From the NCBI GenBank assembly GCA_938045275.1, contig CALIMV010000301.1, forward strand, positions 1-44,738: DNA of 44,738 nt. The letters run 5' to 3'. Shown piece after piece: positions 36,569-44,738 of the stretch. A program made the position numbers and the translations under genes. Position 1 is the first letter of the stretch. Each line of letters opens with the position of its first letter. This DNA is from an uncultured Granulosicoccaceae bacterium. Its GTDB lineage: Bacteria > Pseudomonadota > Gammaproteobacteria > Granulosicoccales > Granulosicoccaceae. Under the pieces are notes generated by a model. It was not told the DNA's origin, made no database searches, and was given only the letters and a program-made list of their open reading frames with translations.

Positions 36569-37681
36569 ATGTCTATCTGCAGTTACATCATTGGCGCGAA
36601 GAGATCACCCATAGCACCGCGCGGAGGTGCGCTGTCAAGCTTAAACCTTCACCAGTTGGCATCACCAGTCATAGGCGCTCTACTATCATCGGCTAAAATC
36701 GAGCCGCAACAGGTCGATGAACTCATCGTAGGCAACGCACTGGGGGCTGGTGGAAATCCCGCTCGGTTGCTGGCATTAGCAAGTGGCCTTGATGAAAGCG
36801 TTGCGGGCTTGAGTATTGATCGACAATGTTGCAGTGGCCTTGACGCCATATTGATCGCTAACGACATGATTGTTTCTGGGCGTGCGTCCATCGTTATCGC
36901 CGGTGGAGCAGAAAGCTATTCACAGAGACCACATCGATTTTATAAAACGCCTGGCAGCGATACTTTACACGCCTACGATCAACCCGCATTTACGCCCTGG
37001 CCTGAGCGTGATCCTGACATGACGGTCGCAGCAAGCACATTGGCGACAAAGTTAGGCATATCATTCAAACAACAAAATAATTACGCTATTCAAAGCCATA
37101 AAAAAGGTTTAGGTGCAGTTGAACGAATGTCAGCTGAGATAGTACCCATGGCTCAGATCGATAAAGACGACTTCACACGTAAACTCAACACGAAACTTTG
37201 CGAACGCGCCACTCGACTTCACGGCAGCATATCCGTTGCCAATACCGCGGTCGCGGCAGATGGCGCAGCGTTTTGTCTGGTGGTTAGCGAAGCGATTGCC
37301 GCTAAAAGTTTCGGCCATAAATTATGTATTCGATCTGGGGTGACCCTGGGTGCCGACCCAATGCTTCCCGGACAGGCACCTATCGCGGCGATGGATTTTG
37401 TTCTGCAGCAAGAGAACATCGATGCCGCGCAATTGGCAAGAGCAGAAATTATGGAAGCTTATGCCGTTCAAGCCATCGCTTGTACTGAACAAGCAAACAT
37501 AGATTCAGCTATAGCCAACGTTGGTGGCGGTGCACTTGCACGCGGCCATCCGATTGGTGCTTCCGGAGCCGTGCTTATGTCGCGACTTTTTAACGAAATG
37601 GTCAACATTCACGGATGGGGAATTGCTGCCATAGCTGCTGCAGGTGGTTTGGGAACAGCCGTTCTGGTACACAACGACTGA
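36569..37681 (+). CDS. Thiolase-family acyltransferase with altered active site
   Basis: 370 residues. Thiolase fold with the nucleophilic cysteine in DRQCCSGLDA (C87) and the conserved His in RGHPIGASGA (H327). The second catalytic cysteine of the usual C-terminal CIGGGQG is replaced by alanine (A356 in AIAAAGGLG). The NEAFA asparagine is replaced by Met (M295 in IMEAYAVQA). These changes should impair ordinary thiolysis or Claisen condensation, so the true activity is unclear. The ATG at 36569 follows the ligase stop by 11 nt, so the two are an operon. With BioY-type transport genes opposite, a YhfS-like role in biotin-precursor metabolism is the best guess. Confidence 0.88.
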   Translation: MSICSYIIGAKRSPIAPRGGALSSLNLHQLASPVIGALLSSAKIEPQQVDELIVGNALGAGGNPARLLALASGLDESVAGLSIDRQCCSGLDAILIANDMIVSGRASIVIAGGAESYSQRPHRFYKTPGSDTLHAYDQPAFTPWPERDPDMTVAASTLATKLGISFKQQNNYAIQSHKKGLGAVERMSAEIVPMAQIDKDDFTRKLNTKLCERATRLHGSISVANTAVAADGAAFCLVVSEAIAAKSFGHKLCIRSGVTLGADPMLPGQAPIAAMDFVLQQENIDAAQLARAEIMEAYAVQAIACTEQANIDSAIANVGGGALARGHPIGASGAVLMSRLFNEMVNIHGWGIAAIAAAGGLGTAVLVHND

Positions 37682-37738
37682 TTACTTACGACTGATTACT
37701 TACGACTGATTAGTTACGATTGATTAGTTACGATTGAA
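37676..37738. repeat. 14-bp tandem repeat between converging operons
   Basis: GACTGATTACTTAC occurs twice exactly, then twice with one or two changes, then a partial fifth unit, starting within the last codons of the thiolase gene. It fills the gap between the thiolase and the convergent nitroreductase. Likely slippage-generated. Confidence 0.8.
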
Positions 37739-37744
37739 TTGCCA

Positions 37745-38446
37745 TTAAAACCCGTGAAACGAGGCGAAAGAATCCAGAGGTGCACGAGTTGTTCTTACTC
37801 TATTAACTGGATGATCATGATCAGGCAAGCCCAAAGCAACACCACACACAACCATTTCCTGCACAGGCAGTGATAAACATTCGTGAACCACATCTGCATG
37901 GTTCGCAAGCGCACCTATACCACTGGTACCATAACCACGGCTTTGTGCACTGACAAATAGACTCATCAACCCCATGCCTAAATCCATAAAACAACCTTTA
38001 CCCATGTCTCTGTCAATACTGACCACTATTCCAACCGGGGCATCAAAGAACCGGTAGTTGCGCGCAAACTGCTCTCTTCTTGCCTGAGTATCGCGCCGTC
38101 CAATGCCCAAGGCTTTATACAGAGCAAAACCTGCTTCGTGCTGCCGCGCTTTGAGCTCATCCGACAATACTGGAGGGAAATAGGAATATTCGGAAACCGG
38201 TTTTCTATTTTGTTCGATGGCTTCTGACAGTGCATTTGTTAATGTCGATAATGCACTGCCGGTTAATACATGAAAACGACCAGGTTGCAAATTGGCACCA
38301 CTGGGTGCATGTCGAGCGCAGGTTAGTATGGCTTCCAGACTGTTACGATCAATTGCATCAGGTAAAAATGCCCTGACTGAACGACGCTGTTCAATCAGTT
38401 TCTCAATATCATTTAAATTCACTTGAATCTCTAAGTAATGCTTCAA
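37745..38446 (-). CDS. Nitroreductase family flavoprotein
   Basis: 233 residues. FMN-binding nitroreductase fold: IEQRRSVRAFLPDAIDRNSLEAIL, ARHAPSGANLQPGRFHVL and a late GIGALANHADVV block. Its ATG overlaps the bioY stop by 4 nt (ATGA), so it is translationally coupled to the transporter. Members reduce nitro, quinone or enoyl groups, and one branch (BluB) cleaves FMN; the substrate here is unknown. Its fixed place in a biotin-like transport operon suggests a role in processing a ring or sulphoxide form of the vitamin, which is speculation. Confidence 0.85.
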   Translation of the reverse strand: MKHYLEIQVNLNDIEKLIEQRRSVRAFLPDAIDRNSLEAILTCARHAPSGANLQPGRFHVLTGSALSTLTNALSEAIEQNRKPVSEYSYFPPVLSDELKARQHEAGFALYKALGIGRRDTQARREQFARNYRFFDAPVGIVVSIDRDMGKGCFMDLGMGLMSLFVSAQSRGYGTSGIGALANHADVVHECLSLPVQEMVVCGVALGLPDHDHPVNRVRTTRAPLDSFASFHGF

Positions 38447-38988
38447 CTGCGAGATAACACACTGTGTGGTCGTGCCTTGAACAATGCGCCTGTGAGAAAG
38501 CCTGCGATGATTGCCTTAACAATATCACCTGGAATATACACCAACACCAAGGTCGCAGCCTCCAGAACAGGCTTATCCAAATTTTTTGACAAACCTGCTA
38601 TGCCAAACACATAGAGCACTATGATGCCGCCAACAATAGAGGCAATGATGGCAATGGCAACAATGGATATGGCGCGCACTTGTTCCACGATCAGACCAGT
38701 AACAAACGCAGCAACCGGCCAGCCGATTAAAAACCCGGCCGTAGGACTTGCCAACAATCCAATACCAGTTCGACCACCTGACAATGGCACCAGGCCAACC
38801 AAAACCAACGCAAGTACCAACAATACCGCAAGTGCACCACGCTTGGCCCCTAACACGGTACCGCACAACATCACGCCCAAAGTTTGCGCAGTTATTGGTA
38901 CACCAACAGGTAGCATAATGGGTGGTATAAAACCTAAAGCGATAATAAGTGCTGCAAATAAAGCAATAAATACAACATCCCGATCCAT
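38443..38988 (-). CDS. bioY: BioY, substrate-binding component of an ECF biotin transporter
   Basis: 181 residues, about six helices. Matches BioY across the LPVGVPITAQTLGVMLCG block, GAKRGALAVLLVL, LVPLSGGRTGIGLL and SPTAGFLIGWPVAA, and ends with the YIPGDIVKAIIAG segment. Binds biotin with high affinity in the inner membrane and works with an energising EcfA-EcfT module, whose genes are directly upstream. Gap of 41 nt to the upstream EcfT gene; overlapped by the nitroreductase at its 3' end. Confidence 0.95.
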   Translation of the reverse strand: MDRDVVFIALFAALIIALGFIPPIMLPVGVPITAQTLGVMLCGTVLGAKRGALAVLLVLALVLVGLVPLSGGRTGIGLLASPTAGFLIGWPVAAFVTGLIVEQVRAISIVAIAIIASIVGGIIVLYVFGIAGLSKNLDKPVLEAATLVLVYIPGDIVKAIIAGFLTGALFKARPHSVLSRS

Positions 38989-39029
38989 GAACTTTACCTT
39001 TGAGGAAAATTTGTATTAAAAATTAGCGT

Positions 39030-39644
39030 TTAATTGTCGGAAAGTTTGTGTGAACCGCCGCGTGCTTTTAAAGCTTCGGCGACACGTTCTGCATCATCTA
39101 TAGCAACCAGACAAAGTGGAAACGCAACGCGCCAATGGCTTCTCTTAACAGACCGTGCTCGCCAGGCTTCTAGCAACATACCACCCTTGACTATTAATAC
39201 CGGAGTATATCTGACCACCAACGCGACTGCTATTTCTATTGGACGCGTATTAATGCCCAGCTTACGAATAGGTTTGAAAACACGCCGTACCAACTCAAGT
39301 AAATCGGTAAGCCGACTGGTCATTGTCATCAAATTTGACAGTGCAATAATTGAGACTAAACGCAATGTCATTCCCAGCCCCTGCAGAGCCGTTCCGGTCA
39401 AACCATGCCAAATAAGAATAATCAGAATGATTGGCCATAAAAACAATAATCGTTTTACTCCCGCGTAAAAAAAAGTGGGCCCAGCTGATAGATAAAGCAG
39501 GCAACACGTTAAGAATGCAACAAGTTGCAGTTGGACAGCATCCAGCAAAAACAATGTAACCGAGCAAATACAAACAGTCAGAAACTTCCACATTACTGGC
39601 ACTTTGTGCCAATGTGTGACTACTGGAGAATCAAAGTAAAGCAC
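39030..39644 (-). CDS. bioN: EcfT-type transmembrane component (BioN-like)
   Basis: 204 residues. CbiQ/EcfT family: several membrane helices in the N-terminal half and two cytoplasmic coupling helices marked by the Ala-Arg signatures AWRARS and ALKARGG near the C-terminus, which dock the ATPase. It overlaps the upstream ATPase gene by 14 nt. With the adjacent BioM-like ATPase and BioY this makes a three-gene BioMNY set. Confidence 0.9.
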   Translation of the reverse strand: MLYFDSPVVTHWHKVPVMWKFLTVCICSVTLFLLDAVQLQLVAFLTCCLLYLSAGPTFFYAGVKRLLFLWPIILIILIWHGLTGTALQGLGMTLRLVSIIALSNLMTMTSRLTDLLELVRRVFKPIRKLGINTRPIEIAVALVVRYTPVLIVKGGMLLEAWRARSVKRSHWRVAFPLCLVAIDDAERVAEALKARGGSHKLSDN

Positions 39645-40371
39645 TTGAACAACCTAACTCCTTCATACGTTCTGTGAATGCTGGCAGAACGCTCTCTGGC
39701 GTACCGTCATTGACGATCTCGCCTGCCTCTAACCATAGTATCCGCTCGTAATTCAATAACGCATCCGTTTGATGACTAACATGAATAACCACTGCCTCCA
39801 CGTTATCCAGATGTCGGGTTAATTGCATGGTGGTTGGGATATCCAAACCTGCATACGGTTCATCCAATACAATAAGACGCGGCTTCATTAACATTACAGC
39901 CAAAAGACAAACCAGGTGTCGCTGTCCTTGCGATAACGCACTCACCGACTTACCGGCCCATTCTTCAATACCAAACCTACATAAGGCATCATGGGTATGT
40001 TCGCGTGCATTTTCGCGCGACATACCCAGTTGTTGCAGACCAAAACCCAGCTCTTCTTCTACTGTTGGAAAAATGATCTGATGATCGGGATTTTGAAATA
40101 ACATACCTACTGTGCGTATTGCCTGATGTCGATCGTGCGCCACATCAATTCCAGCCACACGAATGGTCCCGGAGCTAGGATTAATCAATCCGCACAACAG
40201 TCGTGCAAGCGTGGATTTTCCGGATCCATTACGACCTACAATACCGATTCGCTGTTGATCTGCTGTAAATGACAAGCCTTGGAGAATGGATTCCCCCGCA
40301 ATGCAATAGCGAACATCATTGAGCTCAATGTTGCAACTAGCTTTTGAAAAAGCCTGATTCACGCAGCCCAT
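39631..40371 (-). CDS. bioM: EcfA-type ATPase of ECF transporter (BioM-like)
   Basis: 246 residues. One ATP-binding domain: GIVGRNGSGKSTLARLL (Walker A), LFQNPDHQIIFPTVEEEL (Q-loop region typical of ECF ATPases), SALSQGQRHLVCLLA (signature variant), LIVLDEPYAGLD (Walker B) and VIHVSHQTD (switch His). It overlaps EcfT by 14 nt and the TauE gene by 13 nt. Energises BioY-mediated uptake. Confidence 0.93.
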   Translation of the reverse strand: MGCVNQAFSKASCNIELNDVRYCIAGESILQGLSFTADQQRIGIVGRNGSGKSTLARLLCGLINPSSGTIRVAGIDVAHDRHQAIRTVGMLFQNPDHQIIFPTVEEELGFGLQQLGMSRENAREHTHDALCRFGIEEWAGKSVSALSQGQRHLVCLLAVMLMKPRLIVLDEPYAGLDIPTTMQLTRHLDNVEAVVIHVSHQTDALLNYERILWLEAGEIVNDGTPESVLPAFTERMKELGCSSALL

Positions 40372-41126
40372 TTACTCCACAAGTTGATCAGACCTAACAG
40401 CGACACCAGAGTCAATCCAGTACCTATAAATTGTTCAAATCGTCTTTTATCACCTTTCATAATTTTTTCATGGGCCTGCAAACCCAGAAAGTGTCCAATA
40501 CCGGCCAACGGGAAAGACAACAAAGTTAGTCGCCATTGCAGGTTGATGTCTGCCGCCGCGAACGTACTTAGTTTCAGAATTGTCAGCACAATCCATAAAA
40601 CGAAAAATGTATCGCGCATTTTGTTCCTGTGTAGATAACGATTGCCAACAGCAACGATCAATGGAGCACCAATTAACGATACTCCGCTAACGTAGCCACC
40701 AAAGCACAGAAAAACGAAATCAGCTACCCGACTTTTACTGGAAAACACATAATTTATGACATATCCAATGCCGTAAATCAGTGTAGTGGCGTACACAATA
40801 CTGCTCAATAACGCGCCAGGAAATTCCAATAGTCCCATCAAACCAATAACAAACGGAATAGATAAGGCGAGAATGATTTTTAAAAGAAAATCCCAGTCGA
40901 CATTGCTGATACGAGTCACGACAGTGAGCAATGAGAAAAAGAGCAATTGGAAGCATATTGCCGGCAGGAAGACCAAGGGGTCGTTTACAAACATAAGCAA
41001 CAACGGCAATGACAAGGCTGTGCCACCGAACCCTAAACCAGACCTTACAAAGCCGCTCCAGATAAAGCACGCCCCGACCAGCAGCATTTGCCACAAAGGC
41101 AGCGTATCCAGAACCGAATTCGTCAT
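40359..41126 (-). CDS. TauE/SafE family sulfite or organosulfur exporter
   Basis: 255 residues, about eight membrane helices, with the TauE/SafE N-terminal GFVRSGLGFGGTALSLPLLL and a second GGYVSGVSLIGAPLIV repeat. Members export sulfite, sulfoacetate or related anions, or have been linked to sulphur-compound handling. Its overlap with the BioM-like ATPase ties it to the transporter operon. Biotin contains sulphur, so exporting a sulphur by-product of biotin breakdown is a possible link, though unproven. Confidence 0.85.
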   Translation of the reverse strand: MTNSVLDTLPLWQMLLVGACFIWSGFVRSGLGFGGTALSLPLLLMFVNDPLVFLPAICFQLLFFSLLTVVTRISNVDWDFLLKIILALSIPFVIGLMGLLEFPGALLSSIVYATTLIYGIGYVINYVFSSKSRVADFVFLCFGGYVSGVSLIGAPLIVAVGNRYLHRNKMRDTFFVLWIVLTILKLSTFAAADINLQWRLTLLSFPLAGIGHFLGLQAHEKIMKGDKRRFEQFIGTGLTLVSLLGLINLWSKWAA

Positions 41127-41150
41127 TTCTGTGAACTACTGATCGGTAAA

Positions 41151-41774
41151 TTACCTAAGTCCAGTCCAGTGAGCTGGTTGTTTGGTTTTCTTATCCAATT
41201 TAGCGACCCGGGCGTGGTGAGGACAAGAAATAAGGTGATCGTTGACCATGCCCGATGCTTGCATAAACGCATAACACGTAGTGGGGCCAACAAACTTGAA
41301 GCCGGCTTTTTTTAACGCTTTGCTCATTAAAACAGACTGATCGGTACTGCCTTGTACGGTCGCCATACTTTTGTGCTTATTCTGCACAATTTTATAATCA
41401 ACAAATGACCATAAGAAATCGACGAATGATTCGCCTCTTTTCTCCATAGCCACAACCACTTGCGCATTATTAACGAAGGCTTCAATTTTTTGCCTGTGAC
41501 GGATAATGCCGGCGTCGAGCACCAATTTGTCTATTTTGGCGGCTTTGAATCTGGCAATTTTGGTGACATCAAAATTGGCAAACAAACGACGATAGTTCTC
41601 GCGCTTATTTAAAATGGTAATCCAGCTCAGACCAGCCTGAGCACCTTCCAGACTCAGCATTTCAAACAAACCCTGGGTGTCATAGCAAGGTACACCCCAC
41701 TCCTGATCGTGATAAGCAATGTATAGCTCGCTGCCCAAACACCAACCACAACGTTTTTCTTTTGATTTAGCCAT
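41151..41774 (-). CDS. tag: 3-methyladenine DNA glycosylase I
   Basis: 207 residues from the ATG at 41774 (weak AGG site); the longer frame from 41891 adds an unrelated N-terminus. Excises 3-methyladenine in base-excision repair. Signatures: RCGWC near the start, LYIAYHDQEWGVP, LEGAQAGLSWITIL, AGIIRHRQKIEAFV and VGPTTCYAFMQA. The zinc-snap ligands Cys and His at the N-terminus and His/Cys in VNDHLISC are present. It lies 24 nt upstream of the TauE gene and may be in the same transcript. Confidence 0.95.
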   Translation of the reverse strand: MAKSKEKRCGWCLGSELYIAYHDQEWGVPCYDTQGLFEMLSLEGAQAGLSWITILNKRENYRRLFANFDVTKIARFKAAKIDKLVLDAGIIRHRQKIEAFVNNAQVVVAMEKRGESFVDFLWSFVDYKIVQNKHKSMATVQGSTDQSVLMSKALKKAGFKFVGPTTCYAFMQASGMVNDHLISCPHHARVAKLDKKTKQPAHWTGLR

Positions 41775-42019
41775 ACCTAATTGTGCACAGACAACAAGCA
41801 CAACACAATCGTCAAGTGTCAAATCAAAGAAGTTTGGCATGAAATCGCCTAAACGCCAGGTTGTATAACAGTCGCCAACTACTGGATTCAACTGATTTTT
41901 ATAGGCTAATGTGGTGTGGCAAACAAACGATGCAAAACAGGTTTGGCCAAAATTGACTCAGCAAGGCACCATTCGCAGCGAATGGCTCGGCGCTCCCATA
42001 ATCATATTGGGAATAACGG

Positions 42020-44125
42020 TTAGGTGCCAAATCTCCTGGCAGGTGGCATTGGAACGACATTGTCGCCCTGGTCTGAAACTTCGTACGTGCCTTGCGGCCA
42101 TTTTCGTAGCCACGCAAGGAAGATCGCCACTGGCATAGGCTTACTAATGAAATAGCCCTGCGCTATATCACAGCCCTGGATTTCCAGAAAAGTCAATTGA
42201 TCTTCATCCTCTACACCTTCCGCTACGACCTTCATATTGAAGTGCTTGCCTAAACCCAAGACCGCTTCAACGATTGCTACATCGTCACTGTCGCTGGATA
42301 TATCGGTAATGAAGGCTCGATCAATTTTAAGTGTATGTACTGGAAAACGTTTTAAATAAGCCAAAGACGAATAGCCGGTGCCAAAGTCATCGATTGCCAG
42401 ACCCAGACCAAATCGACTGAGCTCATGCAAGGAGTTGATTACCTCTTCAGGGTCGTGCATTACCGCACTTTCAGTAATTTCCAACTCCAGAAATCTCGGT
42501 GGTAGTTTAGTGTCTTTTAACGCTTTGCTAACCATGGGTAACAAGTTGCCGTCAGTAAACTGTACGGTAGAAATATTCACTGCAATATGCAAATTACCAA
42601 AACCGAGCTGATGTAATTTTCTGATCTCTTTACAAGCAGTTCTTAGAATCCATTCGCCCAACTCAATTATCATACCGGCCTCTTCTGCAACTGGTACAAA
42701 TTCTTCTGGCGAAACGAATCCTCTGGTCGGGTGTTTCCAACGAACCAGAGCCTCCGCTCCTGTGACCTTCCGGCTCGCTATGTCGATTTTGGGCTGATAA
42801 TAAACCTCAAATTGATTTTCTTGCAACGCAAGCTTGAGGTCTTGTTCCATTCGAATGCGAGCGGTCAATCGGCTGCGCATTTTTTCGTTAAAAAGTTGGT
42901 ATTGATTCTTGCCGTTGCTCTTCGCTTCCTGCAAAGCTACTGCGGCGTTGTTGACAATTTCCTCTCCCATTAACTCTTCGTCATGGCTGTCATTCACATC
43001 TTTCGGGAAACATGAAATGCCAACAGATACAGCCGCCTTTAATGTGAATCCACGATACTCGTACGGTGCTATAGCCATACTCATGATACGGCGGGCAATC
43101 TCTTCTGCCGATTGGCGATCATCCGTGTTTTTTTGTATTACAACAAACTCATCACCATCGAGGCGAGCAACCAAATCGATGTCTTGCATCATGGACTGCA
43201 GGCGATTTCCGATCTCTGCAACCATTTTATCGCCAACCAGATGGCCGTACTGATCATTAAAAAACTTGAAGTTATCAAGATCGACCAAATAGACAATAAA
43301 CGGCTCACTGTTTTCCAGCGCGTTTAGAACGGTGCGCTTCAATTTGTCTTCAAACATCAAGCGATTGGGCAGGTGGGTTAGCGGGTCGTGGTGCGCAGCG
43401 AACTCAAGATATTGTTGCTTTACCTTGACTTGTCGAGAGGAGCGCTGTTGTGCCTCGATTAAACTATTGAACTCATCTGCCAGTGCATTAAGATCTTCTG
43501 TTTCTGGATAGTCAATTTTTTCAGGCACGTTGCCTTTACTATTCTCACGACTGGCTCGTAAGCTTGTCGCCAGTTCTGCCATGGGATAGATATATGCTCT
43601 GTTGGTACCCCATAAGGTGACGATCGCAGCAATAAGACTGATTAACAATGATGCGAATATCACTAACACAGTAAATATCATTGATTTTGTGAGAAGTTCA
43701 GACGTACTGATTCTTGCAGCAGCAAGTACTCGAGTTTCGTTATGTTCAAGAAACCAAAGGACATCGATTAAACCACTGACGCTACTGCTGGTTTGTTTTC
43801 CGGTATGTGCCAGGTTTTCAAATTCTGGTAATGCGCCTTCTGCGATGACCGGATTCCCAGCCGAATCGGTTATTAACAATCCGACTAAAGCCGTGTTGAT
43901 CAAACCTTCAGTGTTGCGCAGCGATTCAGGCGGACTGAGGAAAATGATGTTTTGCAGTGAGTTGCGTTCCTGAGCGATCAATGCATCGACAGTTTGATGA
44001 TGCCGAACCCACAACAACGGCAGCAGAATAAGCAGCTGCGCAGTAAATACAGAGCACAGCACCACCACAGCCAGCTTCTGGGCTGGTCGTGAGCTTGATA
44101 GCTTGTCAAGGGCGTTTCGAATCAT
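42020..44125 (-). CDS. Membrane-bound GGDEF-EAL diguanylate cyclase/phosphodiesterase
   Basis: 701 residues. A membrane helix (about 17-39), a periplasmic sensor region (about 40-135), a second helix (about 138-162) and a HAMP-like stretch precede a GGDEF domain and an EAL domain. The cyclase signature reads D323-G-D-E-F, with Asp in the first position. The EAL domain is intact by motif: GAEALVRWKHP (E458), LEITESAV, DDFGTGYSSL, LKIDRAFI and EGVEDEDQ. It should hydrolyse c-di-GMP; cyclase activity is uncertain. It controls biofilm or motility in most bacteria. Upstream region carries a 7-bp dyad. Confidence 0.94.
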   Translation of the reverse strand: MIRNALDKLSSSRPAQKLAVVVLCSVFTAQLLILLPLLWVRHHQTVDALIAQERNSLQNIIFLSPPESLRNTEGLINTALVGLLITDSAGNPVIAEGALPEFENLAHTGKQTSSSVSGLIDVLWFLEHNETRVLAAARISTSELLTKSMIFTVLVIFASLLISLIAAIVTLWGTNRAYIYPMAELATSLRASRENSKGNVPEKIDYPETEDLNALADEFNSLIEAQQRSSRQVKVKQQYLEFAAHHDPLTHLPNRLMFEDKLKRTVLNALENSEPFIVYLVDLDNFKFFNDQYGHLVGDKMVAEIGNRLQSMMQDIDLVARLDGDEFVVIQKNTDDRQSAEEIARRIMSMAIAPYEYRGFTLKAAVSVGISCFPKDVNDSHDEELMGEEIVNNAAVALQEAKSNGKNQYQLFNEKMRSRLTARIRMEQDLKLALQENQFEVYYQPKIDIASRKVTGAEALVRWKHPTRGFVSPEEFVPVAEEAGMIIELGEWILRTACKEIRKLHQLGFGNLHIAVNISTVQFTDGNLLPMVSKALKDTKLPPRFLELEITESAVMHDPEEVINSLHELSRFGLGLAIDDFGTGYSSLAYLKRFPVHTLKIDRAFITDISSDSDDVAIVEAVLGLGKHFNMKVVAEGVEDEDQLTFLEIQGCDIAQGYFISKPMPVAIFLAWLRKWPQGTYEVSDQGDNVVPMPPARRFGT

Positions 44126-44495
44126 TTAAAAATCTGCTGTATCCAGCCAATCCACAAATCATTACGACTGTTTGATAAACCCCATAGCAAATACCATGTG
44201 ATGCAAAGCTTTAGGGAACATCTCCACAGTAAAGCTATCGGCACGTAAAAATCTGCCTGAAGCGCGTCAAGCGGGGCTTAGAGAGAACGTCAGGGAAGTA
44301 GAAGCGAGGCTGAATTGATTGGGCTTAGATGGAACATGAGAATGAACGATATCTGCTTTGATATATTCAATGTCGACCGTAGTAATGCTCAGTTTAGGCG
44401 TGCATAGCGCACAGCATCGACAGACGTAACGTAAAGAAAAAAAAACCCCCGCCACTGGCGAGGGTTTTTTTGATTACTCAGTTATGAGCGCTGGG
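44126..44495. other. Intergenic region between the GGDEF-EAL gene and groEL
   Basis: About 370 nt without a recognisable gene. It contains a dyad AGCTTTA/TAAAGCT (44207-44213 and 44230-44236, 16-nt spacer), which lies about 82-111 nt upstream of the GGDEF-EAL start and could be an operator. The groEL terminator lies at its right end. Nothing else is seen. Confidence 0.5.
44437..44471. terminator. Intrinsic terminator downstream of groEL
   Basis: On the minus strand CCCTCGCC, loop AGT, GGCGGGGG forms an 8-bp stem (one G-T pair), followed by a T-run, with an A-run before the stem. That symmetry makes it bidirectional. It starts about 25 nt after the groEL stop. Confidence 0.9.
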
Positions 44496-44738
44496 TCACA
44501 TCATGCCACCCATACCGCCCATGCCACCCATACCGCCCATGTCTGGCATTCCGCCACCAGCAGCTGCGCCAGCCTCTGAAGGCTTATCGGCGATCATAGC
44601 TTCTGTGGTGATCATCAGGCCAGCAATAGAGGCTGCGTTCTGTAGAGCGTATCGAGTCACTTTGGTTGGATCAAGAATACCCATCTCAACCATATCGCCA
44701 TACTCGCCACTAGCTGCGTTGTATCCGAAGTTACCGCT
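44496..44738 (-). CDS. groL: Chaperonin GroEL, C-terminal part (start outside window)
   Basis: About 80 C-terminal residues are visible and the gene continues past the right edge. The visible sequence ([18 protein letters not shown], then [19 protein letters not shown] and ITTEAMI) is diagnostic for GroEL, ending in the Gly-Gly-Met tail repeats ([17 protein letters not shown]) that project into the folding cavity. A strong intrinsic terminator follows. No groES or upstream promoter is visible here. Confidence 0.97.
   Translation of the reverse strand, partial: SGNFGYNAASGEYGDMVEMGILDPTKVTRYALQNAASIAGLMITTEAMIADKPSEAGAAAGGGMPDMGGMGGMGGMGGMM

Noticed and set aside
38989-39029. Biotin-type operator or riboswitch directly before bioY
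   Set aside because: The 41-nt gap has only AT-rich sequence with a weak ATTAAA/TTTAAT symmetry; it does not match a BirA operator and is too short for a riboswitch.
44267-44455. A 62-codon minus-strand frame between groEL and the GGDEF-EAL gene
   Set aside because: It overlaps the groEL terminator at its start, has no ribosome site, and the sequence is not recognised.

Overview
The window reads as chromosomal backbone of a gammaproteobacterium. The gene blocks rsmB-fmt-def, LysM-dprA-topA-tsaC-hemF, dusB-fis-purH, accB-accC-prmA and fabA-fabB are typical of that class, and groEL begins at the right edge. Codon use looks uniform, and I see no rRNA, tRNA, CRISPR array, prophage or intact insertion sequence. 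The genus cannot be fixed from sequence alone; a free-living, probably marine, gammaproteobacterium would fit.

Layout. Positions 1-6765 (minus) form one tightly packed unit: def, fmt, rsmB, a DUF4390 gene, an NtrY-like kinase and an NtrX-like regulator that runs off the left edge. The regulator's AAA+ domain is degenerate. Positions 6895-15108 (plus) hold a LysM lipoprotein, dprA, topA, tsaC, hemF and a conserved 477-residue protein of unknown function. Positions 15177-18162 (minus) hold a small CPBP protease, an OmpA-family porin and hemB. Positions 18289-21739 (plus) hold a membrane-anchored unknown, aroE, a DUF192 protein and tas. Positions 21757-31257 (minus) hold an ABC exporter, a decayed gene-fragment region, purH, fis, dusB, a DUF3426 protein, prmA, accC and accB. 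srkA (plus) follows with a non-canonical start, then fabB, fabA and a DUF4197 lipoprotein (minus).

The most distinctive part is 35244-41126. Two plus-strand genes, an AMP-dependent acyl ligase and an atypical thiolase, converge on a minus-strand run of TauE/SafE exporter, EcfA (BioM-like), EcfT (BioN-like), BioY and a nitroreductase. BioY together with an acyl ligase and a thiolase recalls the yhfU-yhfT-yhfS cluster of Bacillus subtilis. I read this as a biotin or biotin-precursor uptake and salvage locus. The thiolase lacks the second catalytic cysteine and the usual Asn, so its chemistry may not be ordinary thiolysis. The window closes with tag, a GGDEF-EAL protein and the 3' end of groEL with a strong terminator.

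Other structure includes a 71-bp nested perfect palindrome beside a frameshifted SdrD_B-like fragment (23746-24038), a 14-bp perfect palindrome upstream of the 477-residue gene, and several independent 11-15 bp tandem duplications, mostly between genes. Several genes appear to use TTG, GTG or ATT starts.
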